64,000 nt of DNA from Cyanoderma ruficeps (Eukaryota; Chordata; Aves; Passeriformes; Timaliidae). A model generated the notes under the pieces. It did not search any database and had not been told where the DNA came from. It was given only the letters and a program-made list of their open reading frames with translations. The stretch's first letter is position 1; each line of letters opens with the position of its first letter. Position numbers and translations under genes: made by a program. This document shows, piece after piece, positions 13,194-26,012 of this stretch. The stretch lies in NCBI GenBank assembly GCA_008694505.1, contig VZDJ01000010.1, positions 75,775 to 139,774 of the forward strand. The letters run 5' to 3'.

Positions 13194-16100
13194 ACACAAG
13201 CTCATCTGGACATTACAAGATCAGAATTCAGCTTCATCATAAGGATTGCAAAGTTTGGGCAATATTTGAGGTTTAGGTATAAATGGGCAGTACTGGCTCA
13301 TAGTATGAAACTGACATATATAGAGATATGTTAAGAACTATTCCATTTAAATAGACTTTATTTTGAAAGTCTTGTCAGTTGAATCTTGCATGAGATGTAA
13401 AGGAGAGTTATGCAGATTGTGTTCAAAGAGGAGGTTAGAGAACAAGGAAAGGCCGGGACAGGCAGTCTCTGAGTTCTGGCAAGGCTAAGACTATTCTAGG
13501 TCAAATAGGTGTAAATAGGTTTGTACATGCTGTGAATGTGTGTATGGGGGATGTTTTCCAAAGAACCTTTCAGTGGTAAATTACCCCCATTTCAGGATCT
13601 TCCCCTAGTTTGTTCAGAAAAAAACCCTATTTTGTCCCCCATCTCAATGCAATATGTTCTCACTGAAGCAGTACAGTCATGTAGACAAGATGAACTGATT
13701 TCAGTATATCAACTTCACACCTGAATGGACTAGGGATGGCCTGATAGACTTGGACTATGTATTCTTTGGTCTGTCTAACACTATTACTTCTCTCTAGCTG
13801 GTTGCATCTAATTCTGTGCAATTTTTGAATCTCAGAGGACAAGACCTTTTCACACAAGTCATTGTGTCAATTTTTAGCTATTATCCCTAATAGTTCTCTG
13901 GATGCTTTTTCTGTCTTTAAATTAAGATCCTTTTAATGCCTTCAAATAATCATTGGTATAAACAGAACAGTAAAGTTAAACAAACATATATGTCTACAGT
14001 ACTGTGAACTGTGTATTCCAGTTGGCAAGTTTACTTTTTAAGGAAAGTGCAACATAAAAAATAATGTTTTATATTGAGTTATAAATTATATCAATGTGTT
14101 TCCATAAAAACTGAAATAACATTAAATGTTCAAATTTTTAACATTGCATATTATATATCTTACACCCTGATTATTAATTGCATAGCAATATAATTAACAA
14201 TTAATTCAAATTACTATATGATGTAAAGGTACATTAATTAGGCAGTTACTATTAACTGTGCAGCATTTTAGATAAGAGATTATATGTAAGGGTGTAGATC
14301 TTTTGTCTATATAATACTGGTTGCTTACTCTGAATGGTAAAACGTAAGAAACAGCAGAAATGCCAAAATTAAGTCCGTTTAACCTTCATGGCATCCAGTG
14401 TATTATAGTGATACAGAACATGGTTTGGCAAAACACAAGCACTGTTATTCAGCTGAAAAAGTCATTTAGATGCTCAGAGGAAGCCACTTGGACCTCTTCC
14501 TTAGTCCCCCAGAGAAGGTACTTCTGTGTTGTAAATGCAAAGTGCTGAATAGGTAACAAAATGTCACAATATTTGTTTTGGTTCCTCTCAGTCATTGCGT
14601 AACTTTATCTTGTTTATTGTATGTAATCTGAACCTTATGTCAACACTTAATGAGTTATTCTCTTTTATGCTTGTTACCCTAGGATCAGAGCAGCCTACAA
14701 ACAGAAATGAGCTGGCCATCTCAGCTCCCAGACAAATATTTGTCCCAGAATTTACAGATGCAGCCTCTAAACTGTGTTTCATTACCTGTGTTCATTACTG
14801 GTGATGCTTGGAACTTGTCTGATGGCCACCAGTCACTCCTGGCATCTGCTGGCTTCAGCCGCACTGACTTGTCAGCATCTACAAAATGTAGACTGTGGCT
14901 ATCCTGGGCTGGGGACCCAGAAAGCAGGCAGCATATCATTAGTGGTCCAGTGTGGTTGTTTACCTAGTATAAAATGAAAATCCACAAATCTGCAGTCTGG
15001 AATCAATGTGCACCACAGTCTGTACTAATCCTCACTTTACCAAGTTTATAGCTATCTGTTTAAATTCCTATTGTTAACCTCATCCCTTGAAATAATGCAT
15101 GCCTTTATATACACAGAAGCTTCATGGGAAAATAATAGTGCAATTCCTTCCAAGAGACAGGGTGTGCCAGTCAAGCTGAATTCTTTACTTATGTGCCCTA
15201 GAAAAGTCAGTTTGTCAGTCTTCTCATGTATAACACCAAAAGACATTCAGAAAAATTAAGGGAGCTGCTGTGATTAATGTCTATTTACTTATTATACAAG
15301 CAAAGGTCAACAAACAAACTTTATTTAAGTTTTTTTTTCTGCATTAAACTAACGTGAAGAATCAAAAATTTTCATTTTCATTGGAGGAATCATGGTTGCA
15401 TCTAAGCTCTGATACTTTTCACTTCCATAAAAAAATGCACTTATTTATAAAAGATTATAAATGCTTGATTAGAAAGAAAATGTATTTTCACAGAACAGGT
15501 CTGTCAGCACTTTGTTTCATATCCTCTTTTATTTGAAGATTTATTAAATAATCATTTTAGTTTTTCACCTTTGATAATGGGATTATTTTTAGGTTTTCCT
15601 TCCTGATTTTTACTTCTGTTTTTACAAAAGTAATTTTTAAAAATTAATACTCTATCTACCCTCATGGTTTGTTTTTTGTCTATTATCCCAAAACCTTCTA
15701 GAATCTGTATTTCTTACAACAGTCAAATATCAGTTATCTGGATTGCAGAGTATTTATGTGAGTTATGGCAAGACTGTTAAGGTTTGGCACAAGCACAGTT
15801 CCACTGTTTCTCACACCACTTTACCTCTGGGACCAGTGTTACCACTGTTCTGCAGCAAAACACAGGAAAAAAAACCACCCTGGCAGATGTAACCTGGTTT
15901 CCAGCAAGCCCATCCAGGTGAGGTGCCTCCTAATCTCATTTTGAAGACCAGGACACCTCACCCCACAGATCTCTGAGTCCCAGAAGCTTGTGGAGTTCAG
16001 TGCAGGTTCCATGTGGACCTGAACCTGGGTGGGCTCTGGCACAGTCTTGAGTCCAGCAACAAGCCAGAAGTTGGGAGAGCAATGCTGATCCCAAAGGGAC

Positions 16101-19100
16101 AGGGCTGTCCCTTAAAGAAAACATTATCTACTAAGTGTTTTCTCCTCTGAAGACACAGCCTATGCTCCTATTTACTGTACCCGAGTGTCAGCACTTTCCA
16201 GCTTCTAGGAGGACGTGCTGCTTTGAATGCACCACCAGGGCACATACTAGGTTTTGCATTTGCACTGTGCTGTTCTATGCTAGAGGGAGAAAGTCCATCC
16301 AAAGCACCAAGGATAGTACGGAAGTGCATGGTAGTTGCTCTGTGCAAGGCAGATGACCCAAAACTTGTTGTTAAACTAGAGCTAATAAAAAGTATTTGTT
16401 GCCTGGTGGAGACAGTGGTGGTGCTTTGAACCACACCCTCTTTGAACCACATTCTCTCTGAGCTATACATCCCTCATGCAGTGCTCTCCTGCAGTCCTTT
16501 CTCTTTGATTTGATTAGATTATGGAAGATTATAGTAGATATAGTAGATTATAGAAGGCGTGGCCACATATTCTGAATTTATGTATCTAATTTACATGCTA
16601 AGAAACACCATTCAAAGGTATCTAGATTCCTCCACAGGCCAATATAGATAATTTAGACTCCTGAATGTCTAGGTGTTGGGTATCAAGCAATCAAACTAAT
16701 TGAAAGTAGATGATATATGTGTTTAGCAGAATAGGGATCAAATCCCACTATTCCCTCTTATTATATTACCCAGAAATTCTCTTCAGAAATAATTATCTGA
16801 AATTTACTAGAAAAAAAAAAAGAAGCTGCGTTGAAAGGAAATTTCAGCTCACTCTTCTCCTCACTGGAGATGTTCTTCAGTTCAAAGTAAGTGGAAGTAG
16901 AAATACTCTGTTGCTACCAAATTACTCAGTGTGGGCAGGGACTTACCTGAAAGAAGAGTCCTCTCTTGGCACCTGTTGAGAAAGAGGGGAAGTGTTCAGA
17001 GAACAGCTGAACAGACATCACTTACATGCAAGACGTGCAATAACTTAGAATACTTCTGTTAGAGAGAAAAAAATAAATTATGAAGTTGAAGTGATTGTAG
17101 GGCTGCAAGTCATGTCTGGAAACTTCCAGAAATTAAATCTTTGACAAAGATTTGTCCCATAGATTGTCCCATGGACAAATGCTGCTCTGACAGTGGCTGC
17201 AGCCAGAAATGGGAAGGTGAAAGATCTTGAGACAAGTAAAAATAATGGTCAATACTGTCCATTTTTGAAGGGTAAATTTATATTTCTTGTATGAGTAAAG
17301 CACTAAAGTAGTCTCCCAGAAGGCCCAGAAGAGCTCACAGGCTGAAGACCAACAACAGCTGGGAAAGTTCTCTGGCAATGATGACAGATGTGGGTAGGAA
17401 GGCAGCAGGAGTGGTGGTAGAGTTGAAGAACAGCAGCACAAATAACAAAAGCTGCCTTTTACCCGGCAATACATGACCTGGAGTTCCACACACTGCAGAG
17501 ACTTGACTGTTTCAGATACTTCTTAGCTTGGATCAGGATGTTAGTCTACATTTGGACTGCTGCCATGGACATGTGAGAAAGTTAGTAATAATGAGGTAAC
17601 TTATTTTGTAGATTAATTTTATTATCTCTGACTGGTTTATTGTTTTATTGTGTTTCTTTATCCTCTTATTAAAGTTATGTTTGTTCAAATCACTTTGACT
17701 GGTAAAGGTACTCCTTACTCTTTTGTTCCTTATTTCTCAGGTTTCTGAGAGAGAATCTTAAAGAACAGTTTCTTAAGCTTTCAGAAGGAACTGATAGAGC
17801 TTGTATTGGCTTCTTTTAAGTGTTAATGAGCACAGCCAGTTTATGATTCATACTGCCTTGCCAGCTATAAGCTTCCAATTCATCTTTATCTTCCATGACA
17901 AGACCTGGAGTTGAGTTGAACACCTTCCATGCTTGCTGAATTATTTCTTTACACTTTTAGAAACTCTTACTGCACAGATTTTGCACTTCTCAGAGATCTG
18001 CGCAGTTGCAGCATGTAGTGTCAGTCTGAGCTGTATTTGTCATTGTAGTACTTTCCCCTGCATTTGTAACTTCTTTCCTGGCTGTGTGGGTTTGTGGCTG
18101 TATCCAAACCCACTGAAATCAGTATAAAGGTTTTATGACTGGTGGGATTTGGATCTTATCTTTCAGGCTGGAAACCAGTTAGTCAAATATACATGAAAAT
18201 CTCAGAGGTGTTTTGAAACACCTGTATAATGCCTACGAAATTAAGATGAATTAATCTGACAGGAAGACAGATTTCTTTATAACAAAAGGGTTAAGCAATC
18301 TTTTTGCAATACTCCTGCATGACTTTTTATGGCAATGCTTTGTATAACACCTATACAAGTTTCCCTGGCTCACTTAATCACCATTTACATACATTGAACC
18401 TCTACTATGGATGTGGTTAAAGGAAAATATGTCACATTTGAATATTCAAGCAAACAGAAACAGTAATATATGGAGGAAACAAAGTTCTGAAATAAAGAAA
18501 CAATATAGGAGCAGTAATATTGTTGGTCAGGATTGAAATTTATTAAAATTAATAGCAAACATAATGAGCATGTTTATTCAAAGAGTGCACATTACGGTAC
18601 CAAAGGACAGCATCAGGAACAACTGTTCATCTCTAAGTTTCAGATTAAACCCTGCTATTAACATCATTGTTACAGGGTGTGGCTTACCCATCTCCCCTCA
18701 ACAGTATTGACAGAGGCTATGAAAATTCCCCAGGATAAAACCTGATTTAGCTCAGGTTAAGATAAAGAAGTAGTTGCCTTACAGCATATTAATCTTGGGG
18801 AAATTAATAGATTTGTCTGTACATGCTCTTTTAGCATCTGATTTCCACTGAAGTATCCTCAGAAGCATCGCTAAAAGGGTAGATAAGTCACTGAATGTGG
18901 ACATTTGTAAGTGCATTTCAAATCTCACATGTATAATTATTCATTGCCTTCTTTTGTGCAGACTTCTAGGTTCTGAAACAGATAGATTTAGATTTGTGTG
19001 TGAGAGTAACAAAAAAGGCTTACTGCCTTTTATCCCTAAGGGAAGAGAAGCTTCTGTTCTTGCAATACTGTGTTCTTCTTGTGGGAAAGAAGGCTTATTG

Positions 19101-19894
19101 TAAAATACAACAAAATTGTAAAATTGAATGTAGGTATACCAAGAACCCAGAACTCAAAATGATGGATATAGAGGTTCCAGGGAATGATGAGACTGCATGA
19201 ATGTGGGAAAGTTTGATGTTATGGGAACTAGGGGGGAAAAAAAGAGAAATGTAGATGTTATGGTGTTCAAAGGGGAAGAAATGTGGATAGATAAGAGCAC
19301 CAAGAAAAGAAATGAGCAGTGACAGTTGATAATTATGTTGCAGGCTAGCCAGAACATGCATATTCTGAATAAGAAACAGGAGGACAGATTGAGACTAGAA
19401 TGGCATCAGTGAAAAGAATAGCAGAGGAATAAGGGCTTTCTTTTACCATGCCTTTTACTGCCAAGAAATACAAAAAAAAGAAATTTTTTTGTCTGTCTGT
19501 TTTTCTCTGATTAGCAAGACAGCAGGGTTTATACTCCCATCACCCTTCCTCTGAAAAGAAAACCCACATAAAACTGGACCTCTTGAATTTGTATGAAGAA
19601 TGAGTTTCAAAAAGAATCTCTGTAGCAAATAGTTGCGAGCCAATTTCTTAACATACTCTTTTTACACAGCATTTGAAGGTAATTCATCAGAAGGTTGTAA
19701 GATTATTGTTATATTATATTCCAAAAGTTGATTTCTGAAAATTAATTTCATTGACTTGCAAGACTAGGCACTCAAAAGTATAGAAGCTTAAATTCACAGA
19801 TTCAGCCTAATTTTTTTTTCCCTGCAGCTGACATAGGCATGACATCTGAGCTTTATCTGGAAAGAACTTCCAACTTCTCTAGAGTGTGTTTTCA

Positions 19895-19914
19895 TTTGTT
19901 TGTTTGTTTGTTTG
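19895..19914. repeat. (TTTG)5 microsatellite
   Basis: Five perfect TTTG units lie in AT-rich sequence. Read on the minus strand this is a CAAA repeat, sometimes left by an old A-rich retroposon tail, but no retroposon body is recognisable beside it. Confidence 0.9.
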
Positions 19915-22112
19915 TAATTTTTCTTTTCTGTCAAAGGCTGTTTGGATTCATGTCTTAAAATAAGCAAAACATTTTCTGTATTATTTTAACCAGTTTTAAA
20001 GATATCTCATGTACGTCCCATCCTATAAAATCCTTAATGCAACAGCCCCCATTCAACAGCCAGTCATGTGCCTTCTTTTTCATACAACTTTCTGTCTTTC
20101 CAGCTGAGAACTTACAGGTTTATTTACTGAATTTATTAAACTAAAGAGATTTGTATTTTGTGCTCTGAACTTTACTGTTCACCTGAGAAGCCATACCTAG
20201 CATGAGCACCTGTAAAGGAGAAGTGTTACTGTGCAGCTGTATTTTTGATGAACAGCATTTACAATAGAAAATGCCTAGAATCTCTGACAACTCTCCAAAA
20301 AACCTCGGTTTTCCCAATCCTGATCTTATCAGCAATAAATCAGTTTTTCTGTCTCTTTTCAGTCATGAAAGATTACTGTGGTACAGTCATGAAACTGATG
20401 CCATTGTTACCTTGTAAATTACTACAGTCCTAGATTTCAATAGTGTTGCTGCACCTTGAGGTTGGCGTTCCTGTGCAAGTTCTCATGCTAGAGCCCAGAA
20501 ATGTCTGCCTCGCTTCTGCTCTTAAAATCTACCTCCAAAGTGGACAAAGTGGCTATGTGGTTTAATCTTGAAAATTACTGCTGTAGCCGAAATTTGTCTA
20601 TGGCCTAGTTTCAGTTTACAATGTAGTTCAATTTGAATGCAAATATTATACATGTTCAGTGATCAGTTTTCAAGATGTGCTAGAGGTTGCCTATCACTTT
20701 AACCTACAGTCCTCAGATGCTTCTTTAGAGTCAGCTTGTCTGTATATTTATTTATATATTTCCAGTTAGTCATTGACTTACAATGACGGTGCAGTGGGAG
20801 TAGCTGTCTCTCACTGCCAAGTGCATCTTCTTTGCCTGGAGCCCAAACAATTGTAAGAGGAAACAACCCAACAAAATCACAATTATTCTTACTGGTAATT
20901 TCTCAAATGATGGACTAATTGTCTTTGTAACTTTGTTTTGGAATCAGATGTACCTTCTTGGTCTTTTACCAACAAATGCAAGGAAAATGAAATCTTTCTT
21001 CTGAGAACAGGATATATCAGCTGCCTCTTGAAACCAAGTGCGAGAAGGTGGAAATACTAACCAACACCAAGTAATATTTTGGACTGCAAAATGCTCATGC
21101 CCAGTTCCCTGAATCATAAATTACTTCCTCTGCAGTTTTCAGTAAGAAATTCAGGGCAGGATCTAACTCATGTTTAGATGTTCTAGTTCCTGCAGTTATT
21201 AAGGGTCTCTCTGCAGGCAGGAGGGATAGACAAATGTGTACCGGGATGAAACTTAAAATCTCACCCTCTGAAGACCTCACTTCCAATCTACAAGCAGAGA
21301 GAAGGGACTTTGCTGCATTGGAAATGTGTTACTCATGGGGATAAGTGCACTGAAGAATGTCAGGAATTTGCACTTTGACACTACAGCTGGGTCAGTGCTG
21401 GACACAGCCACGTTATGGAGGCTTCACAAGAAAAAAGTCAGAAAACTTACTGTGTCGGGGTAACTGTGTGATAGGGAATAGAGTTTGTCTTGGCCCATGC
21501 TTCAGAAATTTCCTTAGGCATTAGTGATGGCTGAGGAGCTGTGAGATGTGAGCACAGTAATTACTTCCTTCAGATAGTGAAGAGCTGAGAGCCTATTTGT
21601 CTGCAGAGATGAGCATAGCTCTGAAAGCCAGATGAAATCAAGCAGAACACAAAAAACCAGAAAATGAATGGTGGTATCAATGATCACAGGCAGTAATGAG
21701 GGTTTCAGTAAGCTGAGAAAGCAAGAACTACTGCGGTGAAAACAACTCTTCAATACAGACATGCACATTTTGTGTAAAGGCCTGACTCTGAGGAATCTGG
21801 AGGGAATGTAGTCTTTGAAGATTGCCTAAGAAATAAGTGCTCAAAGTTCACAGGCTGACTTAATCAAAGCAAGTCACCCATTAAGATCTCCTTCACATCC
21901 CCTTTGTATCTCAAGGATATCTCCTTTCAGCACACAGAAAAGGTGGCTTTTTTGTATGATTTTGTTAGTGATGAGTGACTTTATAACTACCATCAGAAAT
22001 CCATTTATGCCTCACTTTTATGCTAGTGTTGGTTTATTTTGATGGGTTCTGTGATTTGTTTGGTTTGGCTATCTTCTAGCTGAGGATAGGATGTGTGTTA
22101 TGGACTACCATG

Positions 22113-22144
22113 TTCATTTCCACTCTGCTTCATTTCCATTCTGC
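22113..22144. repeat. Tandem duplication, 16-bp unit, 2 copies
   Basis: Two adjacent 16-bp units begin TTCATTTCCA and end TCTGC, differing at one base, with the start of a third (TTCACT) following. Simple local duplication. Confidence 0.85.
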
Positions 22145-25100
22145 TTCACTTCCTGAATCTTGACCAGTCTGCTCAGGGAGGATGAAAAGCTCTTGCACTG
22201 GCAGAGCAATGGCATAGAGCATTCTACAGTGAAATCTTCTGTTCTCTTAGACCTCAGATGCTGATGTCCAGAGCCAAGTTCTATTACTGGTGGTGTGGGG
22301 CATGAGTGGGATAGGACTCACTTCCCAGGTTACCCAACCCTTGGGAAAGGAGGAAGGCTGAACTGAATCACTCAACCTAGAAGAGTCAAATCCAAAGATT
22401 ATATTTTCAAGCTTAAACAGCCAACATAAACACATGCACCTTCTGAGGCCTTTTCCTTTTCCAGGGGAAATCACTGTATTAAACCATTCTCTTGTGGTTA
22501 GTGGCAGAGGTGCTATAGGATCATCATATGAAATAGCTTCTGGGAAAAAAAAAAAGTGATCAACAAGTGACTAGCTGGAGGGACAAGGCCTTTATTTTAA
22601 TGCCCTTGAGATGCCTTGGTCACAAGACAGAATCTGGCAGGGATGCACTCATGCTAGTCCCAGACTCTGCCCAGACTACAATCATGGGTCATGTCACAAA
22701 CCCTGGTGACCTGGGAGCTCTGCTGGTGTTTATCATCCCAGCAAACAGTACACTTGCCAGCCCAATGAATTAAGTAGCTCTGGGGTGGAGTTGCAACACA
22801 GTAGGCTCATTAACTTATTGTGAAATAAGCAGAATGTTATGGAATAGCACAGAAGATCAGCAGAAGATACACAGGACCAACATCCCGTTTGTCCCTGCAG
22901 GCAGGATTACCAGGGAAAGGCATACCTTTAGTGAGTCTTGCTGCTTCCAACACTTGCAGGTACATATCTGTTCTAATTGCCTTGTTTAATTAGTTTTGAG
23001 TTCCTGATTTGCTTAAGTCCTACCTTTAGGGCCAATTTTTAATGCTTATGAAACAGTGAGGAGAGGAATGAGTATTGTGATGGTCACATCAGCAATTCGT
23101 TTCTGCTCTTCCAAGCTGCATTTCACATTCAATAAAAATTTCATGGATTCTGCCTTTGAAAGAGAAGAGGGCAGCCTCATCCATCTCAAGGATGATGGTT
23201 TGATCTAAAAAAAAAATGAAACCCCAACTGTAATAGATGGAAGTCAGCTGTTCTGCTGCCTATAAATGGCCAGAACACTGATAAATAAGTAGATAGAGTG
23301 CACAAATAATGGAAAAACTACTCTTAATAGCTCAAGGCATTACAAAATATTTTATTAGGCTACATTATGGGAACTTGCAGATATTTTTTAATTATAAGGA
23401 AATACAGGAGGCAGTTTTGGGATGGGGAGATGAATGGCTTAATATTCTAAAAGGGAGTTAAAAAGCTGTGAGAGACATACCTGCAAAGGAAATTTCCACA
23501 TCTAACTTCCTGAGGAACTTCCATTATATCTCTAGAGAAAGCAAGAAGAGGTAGCAACCATCATCTAAGCTGACAACTTTCTGGGGGAGAAAGAACAAAA
23601 TGTTGAGATAGAGAAGAAAAAGGAGAGCTTAAATATTAAAATGGTAAGAAAGACAACAATCATATCAAATTTATACTTTGGAATATAGTGATACAACACT
23701 TACAGGATAAAGTTGAACATGTCTGATTGCTGCAAAGAGTCTAGGACATATGAAGGAGAAGTGACCTCTCTCTTACTACTGAAGGGCAATGAGACAACAG
23801 TAGACATCCAGGCCATTATAGCAGGAGAAAGGACAAAGAGATTCAGTTCATCTATTCTACTGTTATCAGCAAAAACCGAGTAATTCTCATCTGTTGTAAT
23901 CAAGTGTAATTGGGAAAAAATTAGCAAGTCAGTACACTTCAGGCTTATTCTGTCAGCACTGGATTTTGCTTAAGACTTGTTTTTCCGGTTTTATTGGCTT
24001 TACATGCTTTGAAAGAGGCCATTTCAGTCTGTGACCCAGGACACTACAGATGTTTATCATTCCTATTTTAACAAAACCACAAGGTCAAAATGGCATAAGA
24101 AAATAAGCAGCAAAAGTGTAACAAATAGCATTCATTAGCTCATTCTGTTTTTAATGAAAGCACAGTTTAACATCAAGGTTGCTTTTTTGTCTAGTTTAAT
24201 AACAGATTTTCTCATTGGACTCAAACTTTACTTTTGTAACAATTATCATGGTATAATCATAGTCTTCATTTTGCTGGGAAAAGAAGTGTGATGATTACCA
24301 CCCAATGGGGACACATGGGGATTAGACTGCTATACAAAATATTGTGTATATTTGTAAATTTAGTCCTTTTGTTTGAAAAAATCATTAACAAATTGACTTG
24401 AAGACTTGATAGATATTATGCAAATGAGACTGGCACTAAAGTTTTGTTTGTTTTCTGTCTAGTCCCACAACCTTGTGATTTCAGGGCTCACCACAGTTGT
24501 CAGCCTTGCTTTGATTATCAGACATCAAGCACGTTCTTGGAGTTGGTTCTCTCAGACCAGACCCTGTAGGCTGTGGAAAGAGAGTTCAAATGTTGGCAAG
24601 CAAGGACCCACCTAGTTATTTATCTCACTAAATAAATGTCTCAATGCTTGGTAATACCTCTGTGTAGTAGCCATTCTGCCTGGATTCAGGTGCTGCATTT
24701 GTTGCTGCAGCTCCTGTGATAGCAAAACTGTCATGGGTATGTGAAGGGCCTGGCCCTATGGTGTGGCCCTTAATTTGAACTTGGCAGAAAAGTAACAGCC
24801 AATATTTTAAACTGCAGAGTTCAGGACAGTAACCATCTTCTAGCATTAAGGATTTGCAGATTTTATTTTAATGATGTAAAAGAACAAGTCAATTCAGAAC
24901 TTTTGTAACAAGTATCTTCCCTGTCTCCTTTCCTCTAACATACTTATCCAGATGCATCTTTCAATCAGGTATACACAAAAAACTTTCAAGACAATAAATA
25001 AATAAATCCTAAGAATCAGGAAGGGAAGATAGCTTCCCCCACCGTGGGGGAAAGGAGTTAACTGATTCCCTATAAGGGAAAAGCCTGTGAGTTCAAGGTA

Positions 25101-25965
25101 CTGTAATGATGGATGCAGAGGCAAATAACAGGATCAGTTACAAGATAACACAATCTTCCTCCAGAAAATCTTTGACATTTATAGTTCAGTTACAAAAGTG
25201 TGCTGGGAATGATCAAAAGAAGCCTCAGCCTCTGAAAACATTAACCTGAACTGAAACAGAGCTGTGCAGCAGGGAAGAAAAGAGGTGAGATCCGAAAAGG
25301 CTGGCAAAGATTTGGAAAGAATATTAATATATACAAATATTAATGTTTTTATTTTACATATAAGAGACCCCAGAAAGTCTTGATGTATGAAGCAGCACCT
25401 GAAAGAAGCAACTGAGACAATGAGTATTGCTGCTTTAGTAATTTTTTTTCCAACTCTGTATTCCTGAACTGTGATCTCCAACAGCTGTGTCTGGATGGGG
25501 GGAGGGGAGGTTGTGGTTGAAGATCATTAGCTGGGAGGAAAACTCCCAGGAGTTTACACAAAGCACCATTTAAAAGCTGAGTGCATTGACTCAATGAGAG
25601 TTTTTGGTTGGGTTACATAGACAGAAAACTGGTAGATATTTGGACAAAGTATGACAAAAATACCCTTTGTTTTCAAGCTATTAATTAGGGACAGCTCAAG
25701 CAGGCAGATGACCATGTCTACATCTGTACTACTAAGTGAAACAGACGCTGTCACCAATGGGCAATGCCCACACTTACATAGCTTTTGGCCATGGTTTCCT
25801 CCGGGCCCCCCTCCAGCACTTGTATAGTATAATTATTATTTCTGCGGCTAAAATTGTGTGAAGGCTCAGGTTTCAGTCTGTCAGACCAGTGCTTTCATAG
25901 CATGAAACTGCAGGAATGTGCTGCATACCCCTGACATGTACCATGCTGCATACCCAGGGATTCAG

Positions 25966-26012
25966 ACAGTGCTGGGACAGTGCTGGGACAGTGCTGGGAC
26001 AGTGCTGGGACA
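25966..26012. repeat. Minisatellite, 11-bp unit ACAGTGCTGGG, 4 perfect copies
   Basis: Four identical 11-bp units lie at 25966-25976, 25977-25987, 25988-25998 and 25999-26009, then a partial unit. The absence of any substitution between copies suggests recent expansion and likely length polymorphism. It lies in a 100-codon open stretch that I regard as chance. Confidence 0.97.

Larger units (their letters stand above)
5894..25965. other. 20-kb intergenic stretch without a supportable gene
   Basis: I see only AT-rich sequence, short chance reading frames and small simple repeats (listed separately). A slightly more GC-rich patch at about 6740-7090 contains a few CpGs but lacks the size and density of a promoter island. 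The longest open stretch is 188 codons on the plus strand at 11596-12162; it has no recognisable domain and no splice or promoter context. No RNA gene was recognised. Confidence 0.6.

Noticed and set aside
16223..16429. Possible processed pseudogene suggested by a lysine- and valine-rich frame
   Set aside because: I could not match it to any protein family, and there is no A-rich tail or target duplication.
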